Source of the DNA: a bacterium UBP9_UBA1432
Lineage (GTDB): Bacteria > Vulcanimicrobiota > Xenobia > Xenobiales > Xenobiaceae
DNA: 6,938 nucleotides
Assembly (NCBI GenBank): GCA_002329445.1
Contig: DCTU01000345.1
Location: 5,389 to 12,326 of the forward strand
Direction of reading: 5' to 3'
The translations under genes and the position numbers were made by a program. Each line of letters starts with the position of its first letter. The stretch's first letter is position 1. Under the pieces are notes generated by a model. The model did not search any database, had not been told where the DNA came from, and saw only the letters and a list, made by a program, of their open reading frames with translations. Positions 1 through 5,636 of this stretch are shown in pieces.

Positions 1-255
1 CTCGAGTTCTTCCTCAGCAACCAGGACGTGACCCGGCCCAAGCCGGACCCGGAGATCTACCAGGTCGCCATGCGCCGCCTGGAACTGCCCCCGCAGTCCG
101 TCCTGGTGGTGGAGGACGCTGCCCCCGGTCTGGAGGCGGCCCGGCGCTCGGGGGCCTGGGTCTGTCCCGTGGCCGGCTTCGAAGAGGTGGACTATTGGAA
201 GGTCCGTTCGGCCATCGACCGCATCGAGCAGGGGAAGGGGGACCCGACATGTTGA
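1..255 (+). CDS. HAD-family hydrolase (subfamily IA, beta-phosphoglucomutase-like), C-terminal part
   Basis: This is the last 84 residues of a protein whose start lies before the window; the reading frame is open from base 1. It shows the two C-terminal HAD signatures. Motif III is RPKPDP, with its Lys at fragment residue 14, and motif IV is VVEDAAPG, with the acidic pair at residues 38-39, followed by the usual helix GLEAARRSGA. In this family the N-terminal Asp (not visible) forms a phospho-aspartate intermediate, and the acidic pair of motif IV binds magnesium. The stop overlaps the next start by 7 bases, so this gene is cotranscribed with the nucleotidyltransferases. I infer that it dephosphorylates or isomerises a sugar phosphate feeding those enzymes. 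The family call is secure, but the substrate is not readable; it could be a phosphatase or a phosphomutase. Confidence 0.85.
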   Translation, partial: LEFFLSNQDVTRPKPDPEIYQVAMRRLELPPQSVLVVEDAAPGLEAARRSGAWVCPVAGFEEVDYWKVRSAIDRIEQGKGDPTC

Positions 256-998
256 CCCTGCTGGTGCCCCTGGGCGGGCGTGGCCAGAAGTTCGAAGAGC
301 GGGGGTACACCTTCCCCAAGCCCCTGGTCGAGATCCAGGGCCGGCCGATGATCGACTGCGTGGTCGAGAGCTTGAAGCTCGGACTGGAGCACCGCTTCGT
401 CTTCGTCTGTCGAGAGCAGCACCTGCGCCGCTATGCCCTGGGGGACGTGCTGAACCTGGTGGCCCCGGGCTGTCGCGTCGTGCCGATGCGAGGCGAGACC
501 GCGGGAGCCCTGTGCACCGTCCTGCTGGCCATCGAGTGGATCGACCCGGAAGGCGAGCTGATCGTGGCCAATGGCGACCAGTTGCTGGACTTCGCCCTGG
601 ACGATTTCGTGCAGCGGGCCCGGCAGCGCGGGGTGGACGGGTCGCTGGTGACCTTCACGTCCACGCACCCCAAGTGGTCCTACGCCCTGGCCGATGACGA
701 GGGCCAGGTCCGGATGGTGGCCGAGAAGAGGCCGATCAGCCGGCACGCCACGGTGGGGGTCTACTACTTCCGACGGGGCCGGGACTTCCTGGCTGCCGCC
801 ACCCGGATGCTGCTCAAAGGCTCCCGCACCGCCGGGGAGTTCTTCTTGAGCCCGGTCTACAACGAGATGATTCTGGAGGGCCTGAAGGTGGACATCTACC
901 GGGTCCGCAACTCGCAGGTCATCAGCCTGGCGACGCCCGAGGACCTGGAGAAGCACCTGGCCACCCTGCCCTCGTGCGAGGAGGACCCAGACTGGTGA
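249..998 (+). CDS. Sugar-phosphate nucleotidyltransferase-like protein, tandem copy 1
   Basis: This is a 249-residue cytoplasmic protein with a single nucleotidyltransferase (GT-A-like, NTP_transferase) domain. The start is the ATG at 249, directly before the first beta strand, with a purine-rich site (AAGGGGGA, 235-242) upstream. A TTG at 195 would add 18 residues unlike the family. Visible motifs are a glycine-rich N-terminus (residues 7-15, PLGGRGQKF), FPKPLVEI near residue 24, ANGDQ with the likely metal Asp at 110, then HPKWSYA, AEKRPISRHAT, YFRRGRDF, SPVYN and ATPEDLE near the end. Such enzymes transfer NMP from an NTP to a sugar phosphate. The nucleotide-binding loop reads GRGQK where its neighbour has GRGSR and the classic family has GxGTR, so activity or nucleotide choice may differ. 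It is a paralog of the next gene and overlaps it by 4 bases. The substrate is unknown. Confidence 0.8.
   Translation: MLTLLVPLGGRGQKFEERGYTFPKPLVEIQGRPMIDCVVESLKLGLEHRFVFVCREQHLRRYALGDVLNLVAPGCRVVPMRGETAGALCTVLLAIEWIDPEGELIVANGDQLLDFALDDFVQRARQRGVDGSLVTFTSTHPKWSYALADDEGQVRMVAEKRPISRHATVGVYYFRRGRDFLAAATRMLLKGSRTAGEFFLSPVYNEMILEGLKVDIYRVRNSQVISLATPEDLEKHLATLPSCEEDPDW
979..984 (+). promoter_or_regulatory. Ribosome binding site fixing the GTG start at 995
   Basis: A perfect AGGAGG lies inside the end of copy 1, 10 bases before the GTG at 995. The in-frame GTG at 974 lies before this site, so it cannot use it and would add 7 residues that the family lacks. The 995 start also forms the GTGA stop-start overlap. 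Confidence 0.75.
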
Positions 999-1756
999 TT
1001 CGGATCGTCATCCCCATGGCCGGCCGCGGCAGCCGCTTCGAGGCGGCCGGGTACGAGCGCCCCAAGCCCTTGATCGAGATCCATGGGGTTCCCATGATCG
1101 ACGTCGTGGTGAGGAACCTGTCCCTCCAGGTCCCCCACCAGTTCATCTTCCTGCCCCTGCGCCAACACCTGGACCGCTACGATCTTCTGGGGCACCTGAA
1201 TGCGATCACCCCCGGGTGCGAGGTGGTCCCGGTCGAAGAAACCACCCAGGGGGCCGCCTGCACGATCCTCCTGGCCCGCCACCTCATCGAAGACGACGGC
1301 CCTTTGTTGCTGGCCAACTCGGATCAATACCTCGACATCGACCTGAACGGATTCGTGGCCGACATGGAGAGGCGCCACCTGGACGGGTTGATCATGACCT
1401 TCCCGGCCAATCATCCCAAGTGGTCCTACGCACGGGTGGACCCGGCCGGCCTGGTCCGGGAGGTGGCCGAGAAGCAGCCCATCTCCAAGCATGCCACGAC
1501 GGGGGTCTACCTCTTCCGCCGGGGGCGGGACTTCGTGCGGGCGGCCCAGAGGATGGTCGAGCGGGACTTCCGGGTCCACGGCGAGTTCTATACCGCGCCG
1601 GTCTACAACGATTTGATTGCCGAGGGGGCGCGCGTCGGAATCTACGAGATCGCTCCCGAGGGAGAGGGTATGTTCGGGATGGGCACGCCCGAGGACCTCG
1701 AAGCCTTCCTGTGCTGCCCCGAATCCCTGGTGGCGGCGGGTCAGGCGCCGGCCTGA
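995..1756 (+). CDS. Sugar-phosphate nucleotidyltransferase-like protein, tandem copy 2
   Basis: This 253-residue protein starts at a GTG whose last bases form the stop of the previous gene (GTGA), which suggests translational coupling. Its motifs fall at the same residue numbers as in copy 1: PMAGRGSRF at 7-15, RPKPLIEI around 24, ANSDQ with Asp110, then HPKWSYA, AEKQPISKHAT, LFRRGRDF, APVYN and GTPEDLEAF. By hand alignment, 56 of the first 111 positions are identical to copy 1, so the two arose by duplication and then diverged. This copy keeps the Arg of the glycine-rich loop and looks like the more orthodox enzyme. It probably couples a sugar phosphate, or a related phosphate, to a nucleotide for polysaccharide assembly. 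Databases often label such proteins glycosyltransferase or NTP transferase. Neither the nucleotide nor the sugar can be read from the sequence. Confidence 0.82.
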   Translation: MIRIVIPMAGRGSRFEAAGYERPKPLIEIHGVPMIDVVVRNLSLQVPHQFIFLPLRQHLDRYDLLGHLNAITPGCEVVPVEETTQGAACTILLARHLIEDDGPLLLANSDQYLDIDLNGFVADMERRHLDGLIMTFPANHPKWSYARVDPAGLVREVAEKQPISKHATTGVYLFRRGRDFVRAAQRMVERDFRVHGEFYTAPVYNDLIAEGARVGIYEIAPEGEGMFGMGTPEDLEAFLCCPESLVAAGQAPA

Positions 1757-1822
1757 GGCCCGGGCGGGCCGGCCCGGGGGGCGTGGCAGGCTTCCGGCTT
1801 CCTGCGCTGAAAGCAGGCCCCG
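1741..1822 (+). promoter_or_regulatory. Structured GC-rich spacer before rmlD
   Basis: The stop of the upstream gene lies in an inverted repeat with arms TCAGGC (1741-1746) and GCCTGA (1751-1756) around a 4-base loop. Next comes a CCCGGG repeat (1759-1764 and 1773-1778) containing the palindrome GGGCCGGCCC. Then CCTGC at 1801-1805 can pair either with GCAGG at 1786-1790 or with GCAGG at 1813-1817, which overlaps the weak ribosome binding site of rmlD. No T-run follows any stem, so this is not a classic intrinsic terminator. It could modulate rmlD translation or read-through, but short GC stems are common by chance in such DNA. No promoter is recognisable. Confidence 0.3.
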
Positions 1823-2707
1823 ATGAAGACCGAGACGGCTGGCCGGGTTCACCTGGTGGCGGGCGCCGCCGGGAAGTTGGGGCGGGCCCTGAAGGCCCTT
1901 CTTCCCGATTCGCTGGCTCGGGATCACCAGGAATGGGATGTGGCCGACGCCGCAGCCACGCGTCGGGTCCTGGAGGGGTTCGCGCGGGAAGGCGGGCGGA
2001 CGGTCTGGAACGCGGCCGCCTGGACCGCCGTCGAGGCCGCCGAGGACAACCCGGACGCAGCCGCCCGAGCCAATGTCGAAGGACCCCGGCTTCTGGGCAG
2101 GGAGTGCGCGCGGCTGGGCCTGGGCCTGGTCCACGTCTCGACCGACTTCGTCTTTGATGGGGCCCAGCAAGCCCCCTATACCGAGCAGGACCCTCCCCAT
2201 CCGCTGGGCGTCTATGGCCAGACCAAGCTGGACGGAGAAGTGGCCGTGCTGGACGAGATGCCCTCCGCCGTGGTGGTGCGGACCTCCTGGGTCTTCGGCG
2301 CCGGCTGGAGGCATTTCCCCGGAAGAATCCTGGAACTGGCGCGTCGAGATGGCCGGATCCGGGCGGTCGAGGACGAGTTCGGCTCGCCCACCTACGCCCC
2401 TCACCTGGCCCAGGGCCTTCTGGGTCTGGTCCAGGTGGGCGCGCAGGGGCTCTTCCACCTGGCCGGCCAGGGGCGGGCCTCGCGCCTGGAGCTGGCCCGG
2501 GCGACCCTGACCCTGGCCGGCATGGGTTCGATCCCGGTGGAACCCTGCCCGGCCAGCTCCTTCCCATCCCGCGTGCGTCGCCCGGCGAACTCGGCCTTGG
2601 ACTGCGCCCGCGCGGCGTCCCTGGGCGTGGTGCTGCCCCCCTGGAGGGAGGGGGTGGCGGCCTGGCTTCGCTCGGAAGGCATCCCTGAACTGGAGGCAAC
2701 CCCTTGA
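1823..2707 (+). CDS. rmlD: dTDP-4-dehydrorhamnose reductase
   Basis: This 294-residue short-chain dehydrogenase catalyses the last step of dTDP-L-rhamnose synthesis, the NAD(P)H reduction of dTDP-4-dehydro-L-rhamnose. The N-terminal Rossmann glycine motif is GAAGKLG (G14, G17, G20). NAAAWTAVEAAE matches the family's NAAAxTAVDxAE. The catalytic set is present: STDFVFDG with Thr107, and YGQTK with Tyr131 and Lys135. RTSWVFG and FGSPTYAPHLA follow, and the C-terminal substrate region has RRPANSALD and LPPWREGV, as in characterised RmlD. Length is normal (about 290-300). ATG 1823 is the only sensible start; its ribosome site is weak (AGCAGG at 1812-1817) and may be masked by a hairpin. The gene opens the dTDP-sugar part of the operon and overlaps the next gene by 4 bases. 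Confidence 0.88.
   Translation: MKTETAGRVHLVAGAAGKLGRALKALLPDSLARDHQEWDVADAAATRRVLEGFAREGGRTVWNAAAWTAVEAAEDNPDAAARANVEGPRLLGRECARLGLGLVHVSTDFVFDGAQQAPYTEQDPPHPLGVYGQTKLDGEVAVLDEMPSAVVVRTSWVFGAGWRHFPGRILELARRDGRIRAVEDEFGSPTYAPHLAQGLLGLVQVGAQGLFHLAGQGRASRLELARATLTLAGMGSIPVEPCPASSFPSRVRRPANSALDCARAASLGVVLPPWREGVAAWLRSEGIPELEATP
2692..2696 (+). promoter_or_regulatory. Ribosome binding site supporting the TTG start of rmlA
   Basis: GGAGG sits 7 bases before the TTG at 2704, inside the last codons of rmlD. It supports TTG as the true start, since MKGLILSGGKGTR is the exact expected N-terminus and the start and rmlD stop share TTGA. Confidence 0.75.
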
Positions 2708-3774
2708 AAGGCCTGATCCTGTCCGGAGGCAAGGGAACCCGGCTTCGGCCCCTGACCTTCACCCGCGCCAAGCAACTGATCCCCATCGCCAACAAGTCCA
2801 ACCTGCTGTACGTGGTGGACGACCTGGTGGCGGCCGGGGTTTCCGACCTGGGCATCGTGATCAGCCCCGACACCGGGGACGAGATCCGCCAGCACCTGCT
2901 CGAGGCCCGTCCCGAAGGGGTGCAGTTCACCTTCATCGAGCAGCGCCAGCCCCTGGGCCTGGCCCACGCGGTCCAGACGGCGCAGGGGTTCCTGGGGGAC
3001 GAGTCCTTCGTGATGTATCTGGGCGACAACCTCTTGTCCGGGGGCATCGGCCACCTGGTCCAGGAATACGAGGATTCCCACCCCGACGCGATCGTGCTGC
3101 TGACCCGCGTCGAGAACCCCCAGCAGTTCGGGGTGGCCGTCCTGGACCCGGAGGGCCGGGTGCTCCGCCTCGTCGAGAAGCCCAAGGTCCCCCCCTCGGA
3201 CCTCGCCCTGGTCGGGGTCTACCTCTTCAGCCCCCGCATCCACGAGGTGATCCGGACCCTGAAGCCTTCCTGGCGCGGGGAGTACGAGATCACCGAGGCC
3301 ATCCAGGGACTGGTGGACCGGGAGAGGCCCGTGGTGGCCCATCTGGTTCGCGGCTGGTGGAAGGACACCGGCAAGCCCGAGGACCTGCTGGAGGCCAACC
3401 GGCTGGTTCTGGCCCAGATCACCCGGCGCATCGAGGGCGAGGTGACGGAGTGCGACATGCTGGGCGAGGTCGTCGTGGAACCCGGGGCGCGGGTGACGCG
3501 CAGCGAACTGCGCGGGCCCATCCACATCGCCTCGGGGGCGGTGGTGGAGGACAGCTACGTCGGCCCCTATACCTCGATCGGGCAGGGCAGCCGCGTGATC
3601 GCCTCGGAGGTCGAGTTCTCGATCCTCCTGCCCCAGTGTGAGGTCCTGCAGGTGCCCTATCGGCTGGACGCCAGCGTGATCGGTCAGGGGGCGGTGGTCA
3701 CCCGCGAGACCCGACGCCGTCGCCAGCACACGGTGGGCCTGGTCGTCGGAGACTTCAGCCGTATCTGCCTTTAG
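2704..3774 (+). CDS. rmlA: Glucose-1-phosphate thymidylyltransferase, long form
   Basis: This 356-residue enzyme joins dTTP and glucose-1-phosphate to give dTDP-glucose, the first step toward dTDP-rhamnose and many amino-deoxy sugars. The N-terminal catalytic domain has the nucleotide-binding signature GGKGTRLRPLT (residues 8-18) and Lys23. YLGDN has the metal Asp at 108, and LVEKP has Glu158 and Lys159 for sugar binding. WKDTGKPEDLLEAN closes this domain. Residues from about 245 to 335 look like hexapeptide turns of a left-handed beta helix (for example GPIHIASGAVVEDSYVGPY). This marks the long RmlA/StrD type rather than the roughly 290-residue enterobacterial type. TTG is the start, coupled to rmlD. 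The partner dehydratase RmlB is not in the window. A related dNDP-glucose synthase serving another deoxysugar is possible. Confidence 0.87.
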   Translation: MKGLILSGGKGTRLRPLTFTRAKQLIPIANKSNLLYVVDDLVAAGVSDLGIVISPDTGDEIRQHLLEARPEGVQFTFIEQRQPLGLAHAVQTAQGFLGDESFVMYLGDNLLSGGIGHLVQEYEDSHPDAIVLLTRVENPQQFGVAVLDPEGRVLRLVEKPKVPPSDLALVGVYLFSPRIHEVIRTLKPSWRGEYEITEAIQGLVDRERPVVAHLVRGWWKDTGKPEDLLEANRLVLAQITRRIEGEVTECDMLGEVVVEPGARVTRSELRGPIHIASGAVVEDSYVGPYTSIGQGSRVIASEVEFSILLPQCEVLQVPYRLDASVIGQGAVVTRETRRRRQHTVGLVVGDFSRICL

Positions 3775-3797
3775 GACCCTTCAGTTCTGAGTTTTCC

Positions 3798-3803
3798 AGG
3801 AGG
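3798..3803 (+). promoter_or_regulatory. Ribosome binding site of the RmlC-like gene
   Basis: AGGAGG lies 4 bases before ATG 3808 and 16 bases before the in-frame ATG 3820. It favours 3808, although the spacing is short. It lies in the 33-base spacer after rmlA, which shows no terminator. Confidence 0.65.
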
Positions 3804-3807
3804 TCCC

Positions 3808-4353
3808 ATGGATTCTGCCATGACCCTGTCCCAGGGCGCCCGGGCCGCGCTCACCTTCCAGTCCTACGAGCCTCAGCCCCCGATCGACGGGGTCTTCGTG
3901 CACCGCCTGAAGGTCTTCCGCGGCCTGGAGGGCGACTTCATGGAGCTCTGCCGCCTGAGGGAGGGGCAGATCGAGGGCCTGCCCCAGGGCTTCGAACCGC
4001 GGCAGTTCTCACTTTCGAAGGCCGTCCCCGGGCGCCTGAACGCCTTCCACCTGCACCCCAAGCGCCCCCAGCACGAGTTGTGGTGCGTCCTGGAGGGGCA
4101 GCTCCGGGTCTGGCTGGTGGATCTGCGGCAGGGCTCGGCGACCGAGGGGAATCGGCGCCAGGTGATCCTCTCGGGCGAAGAACCGGCCTTCCTGTTCGTT
4201 CCCTGGGGGGTGGCCCACGGCTACCAGGCCGGCGCGCGAGGCGCCATGCTCCTGTACGCCTCCAGCGACACCTTCAACTTCGAGGACCCCAACGAGGGGC
4301 GCCTGCCCTGGGACCATTTCGGTGCCGGCCTGTGGGCCGAGGACCGGGGATGA
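3808..4353 (+). CDS. RmlC-fold cupin, dTDP-sugar epimerase-like, with an atypical active site
   Basis: This 181-residue protein follows the RmlC pattern (dTDP-4-dehydrorhamnose 3,5-epimerase): VDLRQGSATEG at 104-114, VPWGVAHGYQ near 131-140, and a C-terminal LPWDHFGAGLW like the family's W-x-D...GI-x-W. However, the canonical RGLHxQ reads NAFHLH (78-83), the conserved active-site Lys of QGK is Glu90 in QHE, and the catalytic Tyr of the TDYY-type motif is replaced in SSDTF (152-156). Instead, residues 75-97 read as cupin motif 1 with an enlarged gap, G-x5-HxH-x6-E-x6-G (H81, H83, E90, also H89). P-x-G-x2-H ends at H137, so a metal-binding set is present. Position after rmlD and rmlA suggests a nucleotide-sugar substrate. 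It may be an atypical epimerase, a ketoisomerase-like enzyme, or something else; I therefore withhold the symbol rmlC. Confidence 0.75.
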   Translation: MDSAMTLSQGARAALTFQSYEPQPPIDGVFVHRLKVFRGLEGDFMELCRLREGQIEGLPQGFEPRQFSLSKAVPGRLNAFHLHPKRPQHELWCVLEGQLRVWLVDLRQGSATEGNRRQVILSGEEPAFLFVPWGVAHGYQAGARGAMLLYASSDTFNFEDPNEGRLPWDHFGAGLWAEDRG

Positions 4354-4437
4354 GCGCCCCCGGGTCCGAAGTGTCCGGGAAAGGCCCCTGGAATCAGCAG
4401 GACCTGCGCCGAGAACCCGCTTGCGAAGGATTGGATC

Positions 4438-4443
4438 AGGAGG
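4438..4443 (+). promoter_or_regulatory. Ribosome binding site deciding the aminotransferase start
   Basis: AGGAGG lies 5 bases before ATG 4449, which begins the MSKELALFGARP family N-terminus. It favours 4449 over the ATG at 4350, which overlaps the previous stop (ATGA). The 95 bases between 4354 and 4448 otherwise hold nothing I recognise. Confidence 0.75.
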
Positions 4444-4448
4444 CGATC

Positions 4449-5636
4449 ATGTCGAAGGAACTGGCCTTGTTCGGAGCCCGACCCGAGTTCGACTCGCCCC
4501 TGCACGTCGGTCAGCCCAACCTGGGCGACCGCTCGCGCCTCCAGGCGCGATTCGATGACATCCTGGACCGGGCCTGGTACAGCAACAACGGGTTCTACCT
4601 GCAGCGCTTCGAAGAGGCGCTGGCCGACTTCTGCCAGGTGCCGCACGTGGTGGCCGTCACCAACGCCACGCTCGGCCTTCAGATCGCGGTGCGGGCCCTG
4701 GGGCTGACCGGTGAGGTGATCGTCCCCTCGATGACCTTCGTGGCCACCGCCCACTGCCTGGAATGGGAGGGGGTCCGGCCCGTCTTCGCCGACGTCGATC
4801 CTGGGACCCACAACCTGGACCCCCGGGCCGTCGAGCGCGCGATCACCCCGCAGACCTCGGGGGTCATGCCGGTCCACGTCTGGGGGCGCCCCTGCGATGT
4901 GGAGGGATTCGAGGCCCTGGCCCGTCGGCACGGGTTGTGCCTGTTGTACGATGCGGCCCACGCCCTGGGCTCGACCCATGCCGGCACCCCGATCGGGAAC
5001 TTCGGCCAGGCCTCGATCCTGAGCTTCCACGCCACCAAGATGGTCAACAGCTTCGAAGGGGGCGCCATCCTGATTCGGGACGACGCGCTGGCCGAGAAGT
5101 GCCGCCGGCTGCGCAACTTCGGGTTCGCCGGCAAGGATCGGGTCGTCTCGCTGGGGACCAACGCCAAGATGCACGAGGTCTCGGCCGCCATGGGCCTGAC
5201 CTCGCTGGAGGCGTTTGCGGCCTTCGCCGGGGTCAATCAGGCCCATTTCCAGCAGTATCGCCAGGAATTCGCCGACCTGCCGGGCCTGGACCTGGTCGAC
5301 CTGGAGCCGGCTGAAGTGCCTTCCATGCACTACGTGGTCGCCACCGTGGATCCGAGGGCCGGGGGGTTGACCCGGGACGACCTGCTGGCCGTCCTGGAGG
5401 CGGAGAACGTCCTGGCCCGACGCTACTTCTATCCCGGGTGCCATCGGATGGCGCCCTATGCAGAGCGGGGCCCATGGGACCTGCCGGTGACCGAGGACCT
5501 GTTGGAACGGGTGATCCAGTTCCCCACCGGGACCGCCCTGGATCCCGAGCAGGTCCATCGGATCGGGCAGATCGTGCGGGCTGCCTTCGCCCAGGCGGGC
5601 CGCGTGCGGGCCTGGCTTCAGGCCGACGCGCGCTGA
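4449..5636 (+). CDS. DegT/DnrJ/EryC1/StrS family PLP-dependent sugar aminotransferase
   Basis: This 395-residue enzyme transfers an amino group, usually from glutamate, to a keto-sugar nucleotide, giving 3- or 4-amino-deoxy sugars. Family motifs in order: FEEALADFCQVPHVVAVTNAT (phosphate-binding entry), GEVIVPSMTFVATAH, PVFADVDPGTHNLDP, MPVHVWGRPCD, LLYDAAHALGS with the PLP-ring Asp168, and SFHATKMVNSFEGGA with the Schiff-base Lys197. NFGF, GTNAKMHEVSAAMGL and ARRYFYPGCHRMAPY follow. All key residues are present and length is typical, so it should be active. It sits after the dTDP-sugar genes, so a dTDP-4-keto-6-deoxy sugar is a likely but unproven substrate. An alternative in-frame ATG at 4350 would add 33 residues with weaker codon bias and no family match. 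The stop shares a base with the next start (TGATG). Confidence 0.9.
   Translation: MSKELALFGARPEFDSPLHVGQPNLGDRSRLQARFDDILDRAWYSNNGFYLQRFEEALADFCQVPHVVAVTNATLGLQIAVRALGLTGEVIVPSMTFVATAHCLEWEGVRPVFADVDPGTHNLDPRAVERAITPQTSGVMPVHVWGRPCDVEGFEALARRHGLCLLYDAAHALGSTHAGTPIGNFGQASILSFHATKMVNSFEGGAILIRDDALAEKCRRLRNFGFAGKDRVVSLGTNAKMHEVSAAMGLTSLEAFAAFAGVNQAHFQQYRQEFADLPGLDLVDLEPAEVPSMHYVVATVDPRAGGLTRDDLLAVLEAENVLARRYFYPGCHRMAPYAERGPWDLPVTEDLLERVIQFPTGTALDPEQVHRIGQIVRAAFAQAGRVRAWLQADAR

Noticed and set aside
1757..1780. GC-rich inverted repeat as an intrinsic terminator
   Set aside because: No run of T follows the stem, and downstream genes belong to the same pathway, so termination here is not supported.
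1216..2157. Plus-strand open frame of 313 codons across the copy 2 / rmlD junction
   Set aside because: It is out of frame with two well-supported genes, and its product is Gly/Arg/Pro-rich without family features.
896..2458. Long minus-strand open frame of 520 codons
   Set aside because: It lies antisense to the second nucleotidyltransferase and rmlD, both with clear family motifs. Its product has no recognisable domain and is rich in Gly, Pro, Arg and His, as expected for a GC-rich shadow frame.
1392..3185. Minus-strand open frame of 597 codons
   Set aside because: The product is Pro/Arg/Ser-rich low-complexity sequence antisense to rmlD and rmlA. High GC at third positions removes stops in this frame.
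2401..3729. Minus-strand open frame of 442 codons
   Set aside because: It is antisense to rmlA and the end of rmlD, and shows no domain or plausible ribosome site evidence.
4080..4448. Upstream extension of the aminotransferase frame into the RmlC-like gene
   Set aside because: Before 4350 this frame reads the RmlC-like gene out of frame and gives GC-biased nonsense; the family N-terminus begins at 4449.
4221..5558. Minus-strand open frame of 445 codons
   Set aside because: It is antisense to the aminotransferase, which carries all its catalytic motifs; the minus-strand product has no motifs.
5438..5635. Earlier ATG for the glycosyltransferase
   Set aside because: It would overlap the aminotransferase by 199 bases with no family match; the GT2 domain starts right after ATG 5636.
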